64,000 bases of DNA from Paulinella micropora (GCA_009731375.1 BJOX01000099.1:515694-579693); one strand, 5' to 3'; positions 16,690 through 27,240 are shown, numbered from the stretch's first letter. Made by a program: numbers and translations. Notes: a model not told the origin generated them from the letters alone.

Positions 16690-17140
16690 ATATATGTAAT
16701 TGTTTAATATTGCCCCCCGTGTTTTTATGGGTCGGCGGGTCGTTATCTACCGTTTTTAGGGGTCGGCTGTCGGTCGGCTCAATGTGTTTTTTTGTCGTCT
16801 TCGGTTTCGCCGTCGGCGGGCCGTTATCTCCCGTTTTTAGGGGTCGGCTGGCGGTCGGCTCAATGTGTTTTTTTGTCGTCTTCGGTTTCGCCGTCGGCGG
16901 GCCGTTATCTCCCGTTTTTAGGGGTCGGCTGGCGGTCGGCTTAATGTGTTTTTTTTGTTGTCCTTTTGTTGTCCTTTTGTTGTCCTTTTGTTGTCCTTTT
17001 GTTGTCCTTTTGTTGTCGGTCGGCTTATGTGTTTTATTTGTCGGCGGGCCGTTATCTCCCCTTTTTAGGGGTCGGCTGGCGGTCGGCTCAATGTGTTTTT
17101 TTGTCGGCTGTGGTTTTCGCTGGTTTCGGGCCTTTTCGCT
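16690..17140. repeat. 81-bp and 11-bp minisatellites, right copy
   Basis: Inverted counterpart of 9083-9540, with about two fewer copies of the 11-bp unit (TTGTTGTCCTT). Confidence 0.85.
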
Positions 17141-17393
17141 CTCACTGTAAGCCCAAAAGGTTTTTAATATTCAAACCATTTATTTTTACCATATATAAAT
17201 ATCTGTTCCAATATATAAAAATGAAGATGAGGACGACATAAAAAAAAATCACTCATTTTTAACCATATCAAAAACGGCTCCAAACACTCCAAAAGGCTTT
17301 TTTTTTTACCTACCACCATTACAAAAAAAACACACCCATTTTTTAACCATATCAAAAAACGGCCCTAAACACTCTAAAAGGCTAATTTTAACG

Positions 17394-17444
17394 ATGAGCC
17401 GACCGCCAGGATTTCTCTATAATAAAAACTGTCGGTCGGCTCAT
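17394..17444. other. GAGCCGACCG hairpin, right copy
   Basis: Inverted counterpart of the hairpin at 8789-8839, with the same 16-bp stem. Confidence 0.7.
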
Positions 17445-17557
17445 ATATAAAAACGGCTCTAAACACTGCTAACCCCCCTTTTTAAACAACATCAAAAAAG
17501 GCCCGTGTTTTTTTATATACGGACATAAAATATTTAAACACAATATACAGACATAAA

Positions 17558-17650
17558 TTATTTAAGCTCTTTTTTTGCTAAAACCATTCGTTCTAATTTC
17601 TCCATACATTCCAATATAGAAAGCTCCTCAGCCTCTCCCGTTGTTGTCAT
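17558..17650 (-). CDS. Possible 30-aa micro-ORF, right copy
   Basis: Same 30-codon frame as at 8583-8675, ATG at 17650, just after the primase-helicase C-terminal fragment. Confidence 0.3.
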   Translation of the reverse strand: MTTTGEAEELSILECMEKLERMVLAKKELK

Positions 17651-17655
17651 ACCTC

Positions 17656-17919
17656 CTAAAACTGGAATAAATTATTATTATTAGTTCTTACGAATATTTC
17701 ATTAACGGGGCCTTCTAACTTATAAAATTTTCTGTGTGTGTCAGTTGCTACAACTTTGACCCCGTATAAATCGCCCGTTAATCCGTTTATAAATTTCAAA
17801 ATATGGTTTATAAATGTTTTACTATCTGCTTTTAATTCGGTTATAGCTTGTGCCTTTCGCCGTTCCTTCTTTAATTTTATTATTAGCTCCTGCGGGTTCG
17901 TTAAATATTCCTCGTGCAT
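17656..17919 (-). CDS. Primase-helicase fragment 4, right copy
   Basis: Identical to the 87-codon C-terminal fragment at 8314-8577. Confidence 0.55.
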   Translation of the reverse strand: MHEEYLTNPQELIIKLKKERRKAQAITELKADSKTFINHILKFINGLTGDLYGVKVVATDTHRKFYKLEGPVNEIFVRTNNNNLFQF

Positions 17920-18124
17920 CTCTTTTAAGTTCTTTATTAAGTCAGCTCGGCTTATCTCTCGTTCGTCGTGGAATGTTTAAAACATCTTAGAAGAAGTTAA
18001 AGAAAGCGATTTTTACAAAATTTACAATAGACTTAATAGAGATGAAGAAAGAGTTATAACAGATACTAATAAAGATTTAATTATAAAAACTACGGGAATA
18101 AAGGCAGAATACAGCCGACAGCAA

Positions 18125-18499
18125 TTAGTAATTAATATGTTTAAAAAAATTAGGGTTTGCAAAGCTAAACACATTATTTTTATAAAATCTGTCTAAATTC
18201 CTATAATTTTTTATTTTTGTTTCGTCGTCGTGGTCTCTATACCATTTCGCCGCGGTCGGGTATGTTTCCATATTATAAACCACCTTTAAACGATATTTTT
18301 TTATCTGTGTTCTCTCTTCGTTCGTTAATTGCTCCGCCTTTGACTTCTTAAAAAGCTTGTCGGCCTCCTCTTTCGTTATCCCTCTGGCCTCCGCTAGTTC
18401 TTCGGCCTCCTCATCTTTTAGCCGTGCCCCCGTTTGTTTTATGTTGCTCTTTATTGCTTCTTTATTTTCGGCCCCGTTTTCGTCTGGTATGTTTTCCAC
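18125..18499 (-). CDS. Primase-helicase fragment: charged helical region, right copy
   Basis: Opens at an internal Met (MENIPDENGAENKEAIKSNI) and continues through QIKKYRLKVVYNMETYPTAA into the region lost in the left arm. It then reads into the inverted segment, ending NFFKHINY. It shows that the left-arm stop at 7947 is a recent one-base loss. Confidence 0.55.
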   Translation of the reverse strand: MENIPDENGAENKEAIKSNIKQTGARLKDEEAEELAEARGITKEEADKLFKKSKAEQLTNEERTQIKKYRLKVVYNMETYPTAAKWYRDHDDETKIKNYRNLDRFYKNNVFSFANPNFFKHINY

Positions 18500-18612
18500 C
18501 GTATTCCCATATAGTATTTGATTTTTTATAAAGTTTTCTATATAGTTGTTTTTATCTCTGTTGTCTTGTGCTGTTAATTTTGCTACTAATTGCGGGTATG
18601 GGTGGTGCTCAT

Positions 18613-19269
18613 CTAAAACGGCCTAAGGGTGTTCGGGTCTAATTCGTGCTTGCTTAAATAACCCTTTAAACCCTTTAACAAATCCGTCTTGTCGCTATAA
18701 ATTCCCGCTAATATGTCCTCGTAATTGGTCGGCCGTTCTATGTTTATTTGTTCTATATTTACTAATATTTCGTCGCTTATCGGGTATCTAATCCGCCTTA
18801 ACATCTGGCACGCATCCCCGCTACTGTTGCTTCCGTTCGTGAATAATCCGTAAATTTTATTATAATGTTCTGCTGTATCATACGATACGGCAGACTGAAC
18901 ACACGGCGAGACGGCTATAAAATCATATCTGCCCCATATCTCATTTATATTACCTTCGGCTTCTTTAACTTCGGGCTCGTTCATGGTGTCCGTAGTAATT
19001 AAAAGGGCCTTGATATTTCGGCCTTTTGTTAGGTATTCAAAAATACATTTTATTTTATCTATATTCTTATTAGAAGCTACATAAACTCGCTCGCCCTTGT
19101 CTAAGCTATCATAAACGGCCCTTATTATTTGTTCGTCGTTCTGCCCTAACAGTATTTTAAGGGGTCTATGGTGTGCTCGGCTGTCATTAATAAAAATCTT
19201 CGCTTCTAAATTATCGCCCGCCATTTTCGCCCAGTCCGTCATATTATCGGCCGTTAAGTTAGCAGACAT
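18613..19269 (-). CDS. Primase-helicase fragment 3, right copy, truncated
   Basis: 218 codons matching the start of the left 327-codon fragment, including the VSPCVQSAVSYD and QMLRRIRYP motifs. It ends early because one C is missing (GGCCG against GGCCCG). Confidence 0.65.
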   Translation of the reverse strand: MSANLTADNMTDWAKMAGDNLEAKIFINDSRAHHRPLKILLGQNDEQIIRAVYDSLDKGERVYVASNKNIDKIKCIFEYLTKGRNIKALLITTDTMNEPEVKEAEGNINEIWGRYDFIAVSPCVQSAVSYDTAEHYNKIYGLFTNGSNSSGDACQMLRRIRYPISDEILVNIEQINIERPTNYEDILAGIYSDKTDLLKGLKGYLSKHELDPNTLRPF

Positions 19270-20548
19270 ACAAATAATTTTTTTTAGTGTTCCTTAAAAC
19301 TGTGTAAAGGGTCATTAAATTAAAATTCGCTTTCGGGTTGTTTTTGAATGTGTCCGCATTAAGGTGCCTTAAAGCCTGGTCGGCCTCGTCTATTATAATA
19401 AGCCCTATCGGGTCGTTTTTTATGTTCCAGCTCAGATAATTTAAGCTGTCTAATTGAATTATACTTTTTTTATTTGTTATGAGTTCGTTGCCCTCGCGGT
19501 CCAGATAACAGAAAAACCCTAATTTTTTAAGCTCTCGGGCATTCTGCTTACTTAATATAATTCGTTGAGTTAATATTAATATTTTCCCGTTCGGGTTCTC
19601 GTCCGTATATTTTTTAATAGCTTTCATAAGGGCCACACTTTTACCCGTGCCTAAATTGCTTCTAAGGCCTATCAACTGGCGGCGGTTCTTCTTCTCTGCC
19701 GTCATCGCATATAATAACCCTTGTATATCCGCGCACCATTTCTCGCGGGACTGTTTCACATTTTCATAATCAAAAGTATTTATAAATTCTTCTAACGTGC
19801 TTTGTTGTAATTTCCTTTTATTTTCGGTATATTTTTTAATGTGTTCTTTTTGTTTTTCCTCCTTCTTAACTTTGAAAAGGGGGTATAACTCGCCCGCGGG
19901 TTGTTTCGCACACATATAAAAGCATTTACCGCATTTTGTAATAAACACCGTGTCGCAGTTGTCCGCCGTGTGTGTTCTATTATGTGTTTTACAATATCCC
20001 GCCCTCAACCTCTTGAAAAATAAACATAATGTCCCGTCGTCGTTTTTCATTATGTGTTTAACTCCTTCTATATTTTTGAATATGTCGGGCTTATATTTCT
20101 CTAACGCGTTAAAGGCTTTTTTATATATTGCTAAGCAGTCTATATCCGTTTCGCCCGCCTGTATGTTCTCTATTTCTTCCTTAGTAAATATAAGGCCCGT
20201 TTTTTTATGGTCTTTTTTAATTTTTCCCGCCCATTCGTTAAACCTTCGCCCCCGCCCTACTTCGCTGTTTTCCTCTATCTGTGCTTCTTCCATTTGCTCG
20301 GCTCGTTTCATCACTCCCGCCATTTGCTCGGCCTCCTCATTTATCTCATATTCACCCACAGCAGATATTAAACACTCTTTAAAATTCTCTTTTGTTAATG
20401 GTTTATCGGTTCTTATAAATGTTCGCGGTCCGTCTATTTCTTTGTTGCTTAAAACGGTTCTAAATAATTGCCGTCGGCCATAAGCTTTATACGGTGCCGT
20501 ATCAAATCCCGTTTTATTATCATTCTCAATAAGTCGTTCAACCTCCAA
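19259..20548 (-). CDS. Primase-helicase fragment 2, right copy
   Basis: 429 codons, same motifs as 5685-6974 (primase motif III, Cys/His group, Walker A and B), with one Gly-to-Cys change at about residue 138. Confidence 0.7.
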   Translation of the reverse strand: MEVERLIENDNKTGFDTAPYKAYGRRQLFRTVLSNKEIDGPRTFIRTDKPLTKENFKECLISAVGEYEINEEAEQMAGVMKRAEQMEEAQIEENSEVGRGRRFNEWAGKIKKDHKKTGLIFTKEEIENIQAGETDIDCLAIYKKAFNALEKYKPDIFKNIEGVKHIMKNDDGTLCLFFKRLRAGYCKTHNRTHTADNCDTVFITKCGKCFYMCAKQPAGELYPLFKVKKEEKQKEHIKKYTENKRKLQQSTLEEFINTFDYENVKQSREKWCADIQGLLYAMTAEKKNRRQLIGLRSNLGTGKSVALMKAIKKYTDENPNGKILILTQRIILSKQNARELKKLGFFCYLDREGNELITNKKSIIQLDSLNYLSWNIKNDPIGLIIIDEADQALRHLNADTFKNNPKANFNLMTLYTVLRNTKKNYLYVC

Positions 20549-20871
20549 CCGTCAGACATCGGCGGGGCCTCATATGCTATTAAATGATAAGATAACCGCC
20601 ATAAACGGCCCTTTTTTCCGTGTGCTTCTAATACGGCTATTTTATCGGGGCTACATCCAAACACCCGCGCAAACTCATTTATTATATTTTCTCTAATCGT
20701 TGCTTCGTCTGCTTTCATTTCTTTTTTCGTTTTGAAGTCTTTTTCATAATCCGCATAAGGTCTTACCCCGTCCTCTATACTTTCGTAAATAGTCGGGTTT
20801 TTTGCTTCGTTTAAAATGTCATATAACTCATCGAGGGTCGCCGTTTTGTAGTCTTCTTTTTTTGTTCTCAT
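20449..20871 (-). CDS. Primase-helicase fragment 1, right copy
   Basis: 140 codons, identical to 5362-5784, with primase motifs I and II. Confidence 0.65.
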   Translation of the reverse strand: MRTKKEDYKTATLDELYDILNEAKNPTIYESIEDGVRPYADYEKDFKTKKEMKADEATIRENIINEFARVFGCSPDKIAVLEAHGKKGRLWRLSYHLIAYEAPPMSDGWRLNDLLRMIIKRDLIRHRIKLMADGNYLEPF

Positions 20872-21149
20872 TTTATCATAAAACCTAATCTTTAAACGGT
20901 TCTTAATGATTTTTTTTATTTTCTTTTCAAGGGTCGGCCCCCCTACTGTGTAGAGTGTCGGGCTCTATAAGTTGTTGTTTTGTTTCCATTCTCAAAGCTA
21001 TATAATAAGAATTATATTTTTTTGTTTAAATTAATTAATTATTTATAAAAATATTAACGAAAATTAATTAAAATGTTCTATATAGAAAAAAACATATTAA
21101 ATATTTATTTATATAAATTTATAAAATATATTATATATACCTACACGAG
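20872..21149. promoter_or_regulatory. Divergent AT-rich promoter region, right copy
   Basis: Inverted counterpart of 5083-5361, with the same TATA-like tracts. Confidence 0.45.
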
Positions 21150-22406
21150 ATGACAGCACAAGCAGACAAACCGCAACAATAACAAACCCCCGAAGAAACG
21201 GCCCAACCACAGCTATCTGGCCACACTCAGGCTGCCGCACCCTCAGCGGACTCAGTGGCTTGGGTAGTTCAGTCAGTCTATCATGATGACGACAGTGGCC
21301 TGCCAGTTTCCTTGTTGACTCCGGGTCGCAGTGTCAGTGTGGAGGGCTCAGTCGCCCTGTCTGCCGGTTGCCGTACTGGCTCCTGAGTCGCAGTCACGAG
21401 CGATGCTGAGGCGCGCTCTGTCACACCTGCCATCTCCCAGCTGCGACTCTGTGGGCTCAGTCCCTGTCTGCCACTGCAGTTTCCGTACTGGCTGCTGACT
21501 CGCTGTCACGAGTGATGCTGAGGCGCGCTCTGTCACCTCTGCCCTCTCCCAGCTGCGACTCTGCAGGACGTCACTTAGTAGTGAGGGCAGTCTGCCGTGC
21601 CGGCCGCGAGCCAATGCACTGCGGGGCAGCCAGTGCGGCGTCGGCACAGTAAACACGCTGCGCCGGGGGACTGCCCCCCCCGCCCCCCCCTTGCCGCAAC
21701 ACGTGTGCCGGACCAGAGGCAGCGTGACGCCCATGTGACACTAGTCTGATAAGTCAACCTCTTCAAACGCGATGATGATGATGGTGATGCTGATGGTGAT
21801 GCTGATGGTGATGGTGATGATGATGATGATGATGATGGTGATGATGATGGTGGTGATGATGATGGTGATGATGGCGATGATGAGGAGGAGGATGAGGATG
21901 AATGGACGGTTCAAGATGGCGGGGCAGGCGGCGTGACGCTGTTTACACTAAATACGCCACCGCTTTAAGCCACACTGGCCAGTGCTTAATCATGATTTAA
22001 TAGTATGACATGTCTGTGTGACTGGCATTGAGGAAATAGAGGTAAAAAACCGCCGTGTGAAATAGAGGTAAAAAACGGTATATCTTATTATTATCAATAT
22101 CTCCCGAGGAAGAATAAGGAGGGCCAGACGGTATTTTATAAGCATACTTTAACATATCACAAACGGACAGACAAAAAAAGGCAGAATAGACAGGACAGCC
22201 CACAAAACACCCAGAAGAAGCAACGAAAAATAAACGACATAAAACAAGCATTTGAAGATAACTCAGAAAATATAACCCTTCAATAGTTTGAAACCCTAAA
22301 CAGAATATTTAAAGAGTTAGACATAACGGCCATAAAAGAAACCTTAATAAGATTATATGGCCCTAATTTACAGCAACCACCAGCAGACGAGGCGGCGGCC
22401 GTTTAA
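21150..22406 (+). pseudogene. Basic element protein split by GC-rich insertion, right copy
   Basis: Same structure as 3826-5082: MTAQADKPQQ then TAA, the GC-rich insertion (about 21211-22033), resumption at EVKNGISYYY near 22056, in-frame TAG near 22284, end at 22406. All of its major disablements are shared with the left copy. Confidence 0.6.
21211..22033. mobile_element. GC-rich insertion, right copy
   Basis: Reverse complement of the insertion at 4200-5022, including the GAT trinucleotide array (21771-21902) and the 112-bp tandem unit. Its presence in both arms dates it before the inverted duplication. Confidence 0.6.
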
Positions 22407-22458
22407 AAGCCTTAATAATTGAAATAGTGCTTTTTTTTTGTAATTTTAGAATTAATAT

Positions 22459-22505
22459 ATTTAAACATAAAATATATAGACATTATATATAGACACGGAG
22501 GAAAA
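22459..22505 (+). promoter_or_regulatory. Repeated upstream block before the 84-aa gene, right copy
   Basis: Counterpart of 3727-3773; ends GACACGGAGGAAAA about 18 bp before the ATG at 22524. Confidence 0.55.
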
Positions 22506-22523
22506 CGGGCACGAAAAAAAGGA

Positions 22524-22778
22524 ATGACACAGCCAACGATAAGCGACCCAGAATTAAAACGAGCGGTTGAAGCCGTGCAAGGTGAAATAGATGCATTAGA
22601 GTGTTATATAACAAAATACAAAAACGGCGAACACGACGTAATATATATTAATTTATCAATGCGAAAAATAGAACAATACATAGAGGAAATCCCGCGTTCA
22701 TATATAAGCGATGTTTATCGTAAAAGACTACAGACATATAAAAGCGATTTTAACTCATATATAACGAATAACGGATAA
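22524..22778 (+). CDS. Small hypothetical protein (84 aa), right copy
   Basis: Identical to the product of 3454-3708. Intact frame with its promoter block. Confidence 0.65.
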   Translation: MTQPTISDPELKRAVEAVQGEIDALECYITKYKNGEHDVIYINLSMRKIEQYIEEIPRSYISDVYRKRLQTYKSDFNSYITNNG

Positions 22779-22812
22779 TGAGCAATTAATTATTTATTTT
22801 TTATTTAAATAT

Positions 22813-22860
22813 ATTTAAACATAAACTATATAGACATTATATATAGACACGGAGGAAAAG
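22813..22860 (+). promoter_or_regulatory. Repeated upstream block before the resolvase fragment, right copy
   Basis: Counterpart of 3372-3419 on the plus strand. Confidence 0.55.
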
Positions 22861-22874
22861 AGGCACGGCAAAAA

Positions 22875-23054
22875 ATGGATTTTAAAACAATAGACTATAA
22901 GGACCCTGAGGACCTTAAAGGCAAAATACGGGCAATTACTAAAAATTATTCTGATAGCCTAATAATATTATTAATAGACCTTATAAAGCAAAAGGGGGGC
23001 AATCAAACATATTAAAAAATTTAAAATGGACTTTAAGCACACTTCAACATATTG
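22875..23054 (+). pseudogene. Resolvase N-terminal fragment, right copy
   Basis: Matches the first 180 bp of the resolvase gene: MDFKTIDYKDPEDLKGKI onward, with one more A than the left arm in the CAAAAGGGGGG run, so it stops at a TAA near 23015. It then breaks off into GATAG repeats. No catalytic residue is included. Confidence 0.75.
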
Positions 23055-23155
23055 ATAGAAAGATAGAAAGATAGAAAGATAGAAAGGTAGATCGATAGAT
23101 AGATAGATAGATAGATAGATAGACAGATGATAAATAGATAGATAGATAGATAGAT
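23055..23155. repeat. GATA microsatellite at the right border of the element
   Basis: GATAGAAA and GATA repeats begin immediately at the point where homology to the left arm ends. Confidence 0.9.
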
Positions 23156-23614
23156 ATGTTTAATGTTTTATCTATGGGCGTGGCTTAGCTTGAAAAGCCA
23201 TGGCCTCCTATACTACCCCCGGACAAGAACTTTCAGCACCGGCCAAGCTGCACACCAACCACTGTCTCGCTGTGGTTGGTGTCTGTGCCCAGTTCAAGCC
23301 GAAAGGTAGCCGAGCCCTTTTGAACTATACGGGACAACACTAGAACACTCCCCAGGAGCGTGTGCCCTAAGGAGATGATGCCATGAGCAAGTCGAGGTTT
23401 CAGGAGTTCACGCTCGTTGTGAGTTACCTTCTACAACCCCGACTTCATCAACCCTTTGCATCACGCCCCGACTTCATCAGCCATGGTCAGGAGTTGGTTG
23501 CCTGTTTAGCCCTTGCGCTGCGCGCGATTAACGGCGGACACAAAATCGTCATTGTAGGAGATAGTTAGATCTGAACCCTAGGCTGAGTTGCCAGTGGCAG
23601 AGACCGTCTCCAGG
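23156..23614 (+). mobile_element. Interspersed repeat family 1, copy 1
   Basis: About 455 bp beginning TATGTTTAATGTTTTATCTATGG (first 20 bases shared) and ending GAGACCGTCTCCAGG. It is flanked on both sides by GATA repeats. Three further full-length copies are at 23797-24249, 39364-39823 and 41169-41623. It has an internal hairpin (ACCAACCAC...GTGGTTGGTGT) and a short duplicated segment (CCCCGACTTCATCA). The frame opening MSKSRFQEFTLVVSY is not conserved beyond this family. It is probably a non-autonomous element. Confidence 0.8.
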
Positions 23615-23731
23615 GATAGATAGATAGATAGATATGATATGATACACGCAGTGCGCTCGCTGGCAGCACACTATAGGAAATATAGACAAATATAGATGGG
23701 AAGATAGGTAGATAGATAGATAGATAGATAA

Positions 23732-23774
<43 letters not shown>

Positions 23775-23796
23775 GATAAATAGATAGATAAAAAGA
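23615..23796. repeat. GATA array with one unique spacer
   Basis: GATA repeats around a roughly 60-bp unique patch (CACGCAGTGCGCTCGCTGGC...). Confidence 0.85.
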
Positions 23797-24249
23797 TATG
23801 TTTAATCTATGGGCGTGGCTTAGCTCGAAAAGCCATGGCCTCCTATACTACCCCCGGACAAGAACTTTCAGCACCGGCCAAGCTGCACACCAACCACTGT
23901 CTCGCTGTGGTTGGTGTCTGTGCCCAGTTCAAGCCGAAAGGTAGCCGAGCCCTTTTGAACTATACGGGACAACACTAGAACACTCCCCAGGAGCGTGTGC
24001 CCTAAGGAGATGATGCCACAAACAAGCCGAGGTTTCAGGAGTTCACGCTCGTTGTGAGTTACCTTCTACAACCCCGACTTCATCAACCCTTTGCATCACG
24101 CCCCGACTTCATCAGCCATGGTCAGGAGTTGGTTGCCTGTTTAGCCCTTGCGCTGCGCGCGATTAACGGCGGACACAAAATCGTCATTGTAGGAGATAGT
24201 TAGATCTGAACCCCAGGCTGAGTTGCCAGTGGCAGAGACCGTCTCCAGG
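23797..24249 (+). mobile_element. Interspersed repeat family 1, copy 2
   Basis: Full-length copy, about 97 percent alike to copy 1 by eye, with GCCACAAACAAGCCGAGG in place of GCCATGAGCAAGTCGAGG, so the apparent ORF start of copy 1 is lost. Confidence 0.8.
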
Positions 24250-24300
24250 GATAGATAAAAAGATAGATAGATAGATAGAGAGATAGATAGATAAACAGAC

Positions 24301-24352
<52 letters not shown>

Positions 24353-24482
24353 CGATAAATAGATAAATAGACAGATACATGGCTAGGTAGATAGATAGAT
24401 AAATAGATAGATAGACAGATAGATAGATAGATAGACAAGCTGCCAGCGAGGGCACTGCATGCCGCCCAAGACCGAGGAGGGG

Positions 24483-24552
<70 letters not shown>
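24250..24552. repeat. GATA array with one spacer
   Basis: GATA repeats interrupted by CAAGCTGCCAGCGAGGGCAC... at about 24436-24482. Confidence 0.9.
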
Positions 24553-24554
<2 letters not shown>

Positions 24555-25098
24555 GAGATATCGACTAATGTCAGAAAAAAGGAGCTTCTGATTTCGTCAA
24601 CCAAGGAAGTCTGTGGGTAAAGTATTAACCCGATGCCCAGCTAAGCCGTGATGTTTGCACGGAAGGGACTGATACAGGCAAAACCAAACCTCCCTAGTAC
24701 CAGGCGGGGCCAGGGCTCGTTCCATAAGCGCCCCTTGCAGAACGAGCTCCCACCTCCATTACAGAGGACCCAGTAAGCAGATGGAGTTTCGAGACTGTTC
24801 GACAGTCTAGTATAAACCGACAGAGCACTGTGGGTTTTATTCCGGGCTCAACAAGCGAGAAAGGGCACCCTGAGGGAACAGGATTGTGCTTCCCGTCGCT
24901 ATTTCGGCATGTGACTTATAGGCGTATGGCTAGGCACACATAAGGCACCCCACCACGGGCCCAGCACACCCACACCATCCCCTAATTCTCTGTCTGTCGA
25001 CAGATGGCACCCATTTCAAAAAACCAAGCCCAAGGGAGGGTTAGTGACACCTCAAGTGGCCTTGGTTCACTCCGTGGAGTAAGTGATGAGATCAACTG
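24553..25098 (-). mobile_element. Interspersed repeat family 2, longest copy
   Basis: About 545 bp. On the plus strand it starts GATGAGATATCGACTAATG directly after GATA repeats. Other copies share this end but stop at different inner points: 25340, 29097, 59272 and 63914. Read on the minus strand, they have a constant 3' end followed by (TATC)n and variable 5' ends, as expected for 5'-truncated non-LTR retroposons. No reverse transcriptase frame is present, so this would be a SINE or a LINE tail fragment. Confidence 0.75.
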
Positions 25099-25340
25099 AT
25101 GAGATATCGACTAATGTCAGAAAAAAGGACCTGCTGATTTCGTCAACCAAGGAAGTCTGTGGGTAAAGTATTAACCCGATGCCCAGCTAAGCCGTAATGT
25201 TTGCACGGAAGGGACTGATACAGGCGATACCAAAGCTCCCTAGTACCAGGCGGGGCCAGGGCTCGTTCCATAAGCGCCCCTTGCAGAACGAGCTCCCACC
25301 TCCATTTCAGAGGACCCAGTAAGTAGATGAAGTTTCGAGA
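25099..25340 (-). mobile_element. Interspersed repeat family 2, truncated copy in tandem
   Basis: Begins GATGAGATATCGAC immediately after the longest copy, with no microsatellite between them, and stops at AGTTTCGAGATAG. It forms a head-to-tail dimer with its neighbour. Confidence 0.75.
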
Positions 25341-25508
25341 TAGATACATAGATAGATAGATAGCCTCAGGCGGAAGCGGCTGGCGTGAAAACAGGAATAT
25401 AGATAGATAGATAGATATCTAAATAGATAGACACATATTTAGATAGATAGATAGATAGATAGGTAGATAGGTAGATAGATAGATAGATAAATAGATAGAT
25501 AGATAGAC

Positions 25509-25588
<80 letters not shown>

Positions 25589-25678
25589 TCAGGCGGAGGC
25601 GGCTGGCGTGAAAACAATAAGATAGATAGATAGATAGATATATAGATATATAGGTAGATAGGTAGGTAGGTAGGTAGG

Positions 25679-25735
<57 letters not shown>

Positions 25736-25875
25736 GGATAGATAGATAGATAGCTGCAGCTCAGTTTATATTGAGGTGGTCCGAGGCAGCCCAACACGGC
25801 TCTTAGATAGGTAGGTAGATAGGTAGAGGGATAGATAGATAGATAAATAGGTAGATAGGTAGGTAGGTAGGTAGG

Positions 25876-25957
<82 letters not shown>

Positions 25958-26048
25958 CATAGATGGACAGATGGATAGATAGATAGATAGCCCGACGCCG
26001 CTCTTAGATAGGTAGATAGGGAGGTACGGAGGTAGGGAGGGAGGGAGG

Positions 26049-26106
<58 letters not shown>

Positions 26107-26110
26107 TGAT
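25341..26110. repeat. GATA/GGTA arrays with duplicated spacers
   Basis: Long GATA arrays with GGTA sub-blocks. The spacer CTCAGGCGGAAGCGGCTGGC is present twice (25366, 25589) and a CGGCTCTTAGATAGG spacer twice (about 25797, 25998). The long SIYL-type frames on the minus strand are repeat translations. Confidence 0.9.
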
Positions 26111-26324
26111 ACATGATGGAGATAGCCCACAGTGGTTGATTGGTTGATAGATAAGTAGATAAGATACATGATAGAGATAGCGAACAGTGATTAATTGATT
26201 GATTAACTGATTGGTTGATTGATTGATTGATTGATTGATACATAGGTAGATAAGATACATGATAGAGTAGCGAACAGTGACTGATTGATTGATTGATTGA
26301 TTGCTTGATTGATTGATTGGTTGG

Positions 26325-26358
<34 letters not shown>

Positions 26359-26419
26359 CATACATAGGTAGATAAGATACATGATAGAGATAGCGAACAG
26401 TGATTGATTGATTGATTAG

Positions 26420-26452
<33 letters not shown>

Positions 26453-26512
26453 ACATAGGTAGATAAGATACATGATAGAGTAGCGAACAGTGACTGATTG
26501 GTTGATTGATTA

Positions 26513-26562
<50 letters not shown>

Positions 26563-26706
26563 ACATGATAGAGTAGCGAACAGTGATTGATTGGTTGATT
26601 AGTTGATTGATTGGTAACTTCGTTGATTGATTGATTGATTGATAGATTGATTGATTGATTGGTTGATACATAGGTAGATAGGATACATGATAGAGATAGC
26701 GAACAG

Positions 26707-26746
<40 letters not shown>

Positions 26747-27240
26747 ACATAGGTAGATAAGATACATGATAGAGGTAGCGAACAGTGATTGATGGTTGAT
26801 TGACTGATTGATTGATAGGTTAGTTGGTTGATAAGTTGATAGGTTGATACATAGGTAGATAAGATATATGTTAGAGATAGCTCACATGAGTTGATTGATT
26901 GGTTGACTTATTCATTAATTGGTTGATACATAGATAGATAACATACACGATAGAGATAGCCCACATGGGTTCATTGATTGATTGGTTGACTGATTCATTA
27001 ATTGGTTGATACATAGGTAGATAACATACACGATAGAGGTAGCCCAAATGAGTTGATTGATTGGTTGGTTGATTGGTTGATTGGTTGATAGATATGTAGA
27101 TATAATACAGATATAGTAAATTATAGAGATAGCCCACAGTGATTGGTTGGTGGGTTGACTTGTTGAGAGATGGGTGGATATGATACATGATAGAGACACG
27201 CAGTGGATGGTTGATTTGATTGATTGGTGGCTTGGTTAAG
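26111..27240. repeat. Higher-order GATT repeat
   Basis: About twelve rounds of a unit made of (GATT)n, then GATACATAGGTAGATAAGAT, then ACATGATAGAGATAGCGAACAGTG. Unit length varies from about 75 to 120 bp. Repeats in the last third are more diverged (GCCCACATGG variants). The INQS-type frames are artefacts. Confidence 0.9.

Larger units (their letters stand above)
17656..20871 (-). pseudogene. Primase-helicase, right copy, disrupted
   Basis: Inverted copy of 5362-8577. It has the same frameshift after the first primase motifs (overlapping ORFs 20449-20871 and 19259-20548), the same T8/A8 run (19278-19285), and the same internal inversion (17977-18147). A private loss of one C near 18626 ends the helicase C-half at 18613. 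Where the left arm is frameshifted (near 7937), this arm retains the T and reads on (18499-18125). Comparing the arms therefore separates old from recent damage. Confidence 0.75.
12720..23054 (-). mobile_element. Virus- or plasmid-like replicon, right copy (inverted, truncated at both ends)
   Basis: Reverse complement of 3179-11841, nearly identical apart from small indels and one 1,681-bp insertion. It begins inside the first zinc gene and ends inside the resolvase N-terminal region, where it runs straight into GATAG repeats. Because both ends are cut relative to the left copy, it cannot be an independent complete insertion. It looks like the product of an inverted duplication. Confidence 0.85.

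Noticed and set aside
23383-23568. 61-codon ORF in repeat family 1
   Set aside because: The start codon is lost in copy 2 and the frame has no recognisable domain; it is a chance frame of the repeat.
25366-26473. Long minus-strand frames of SIYL, PTYL or INQS repeats
   Set aside because: They are translations of GATA, GGTA and GATT microsatellites, open in several frames at once, with no independent protein signal.
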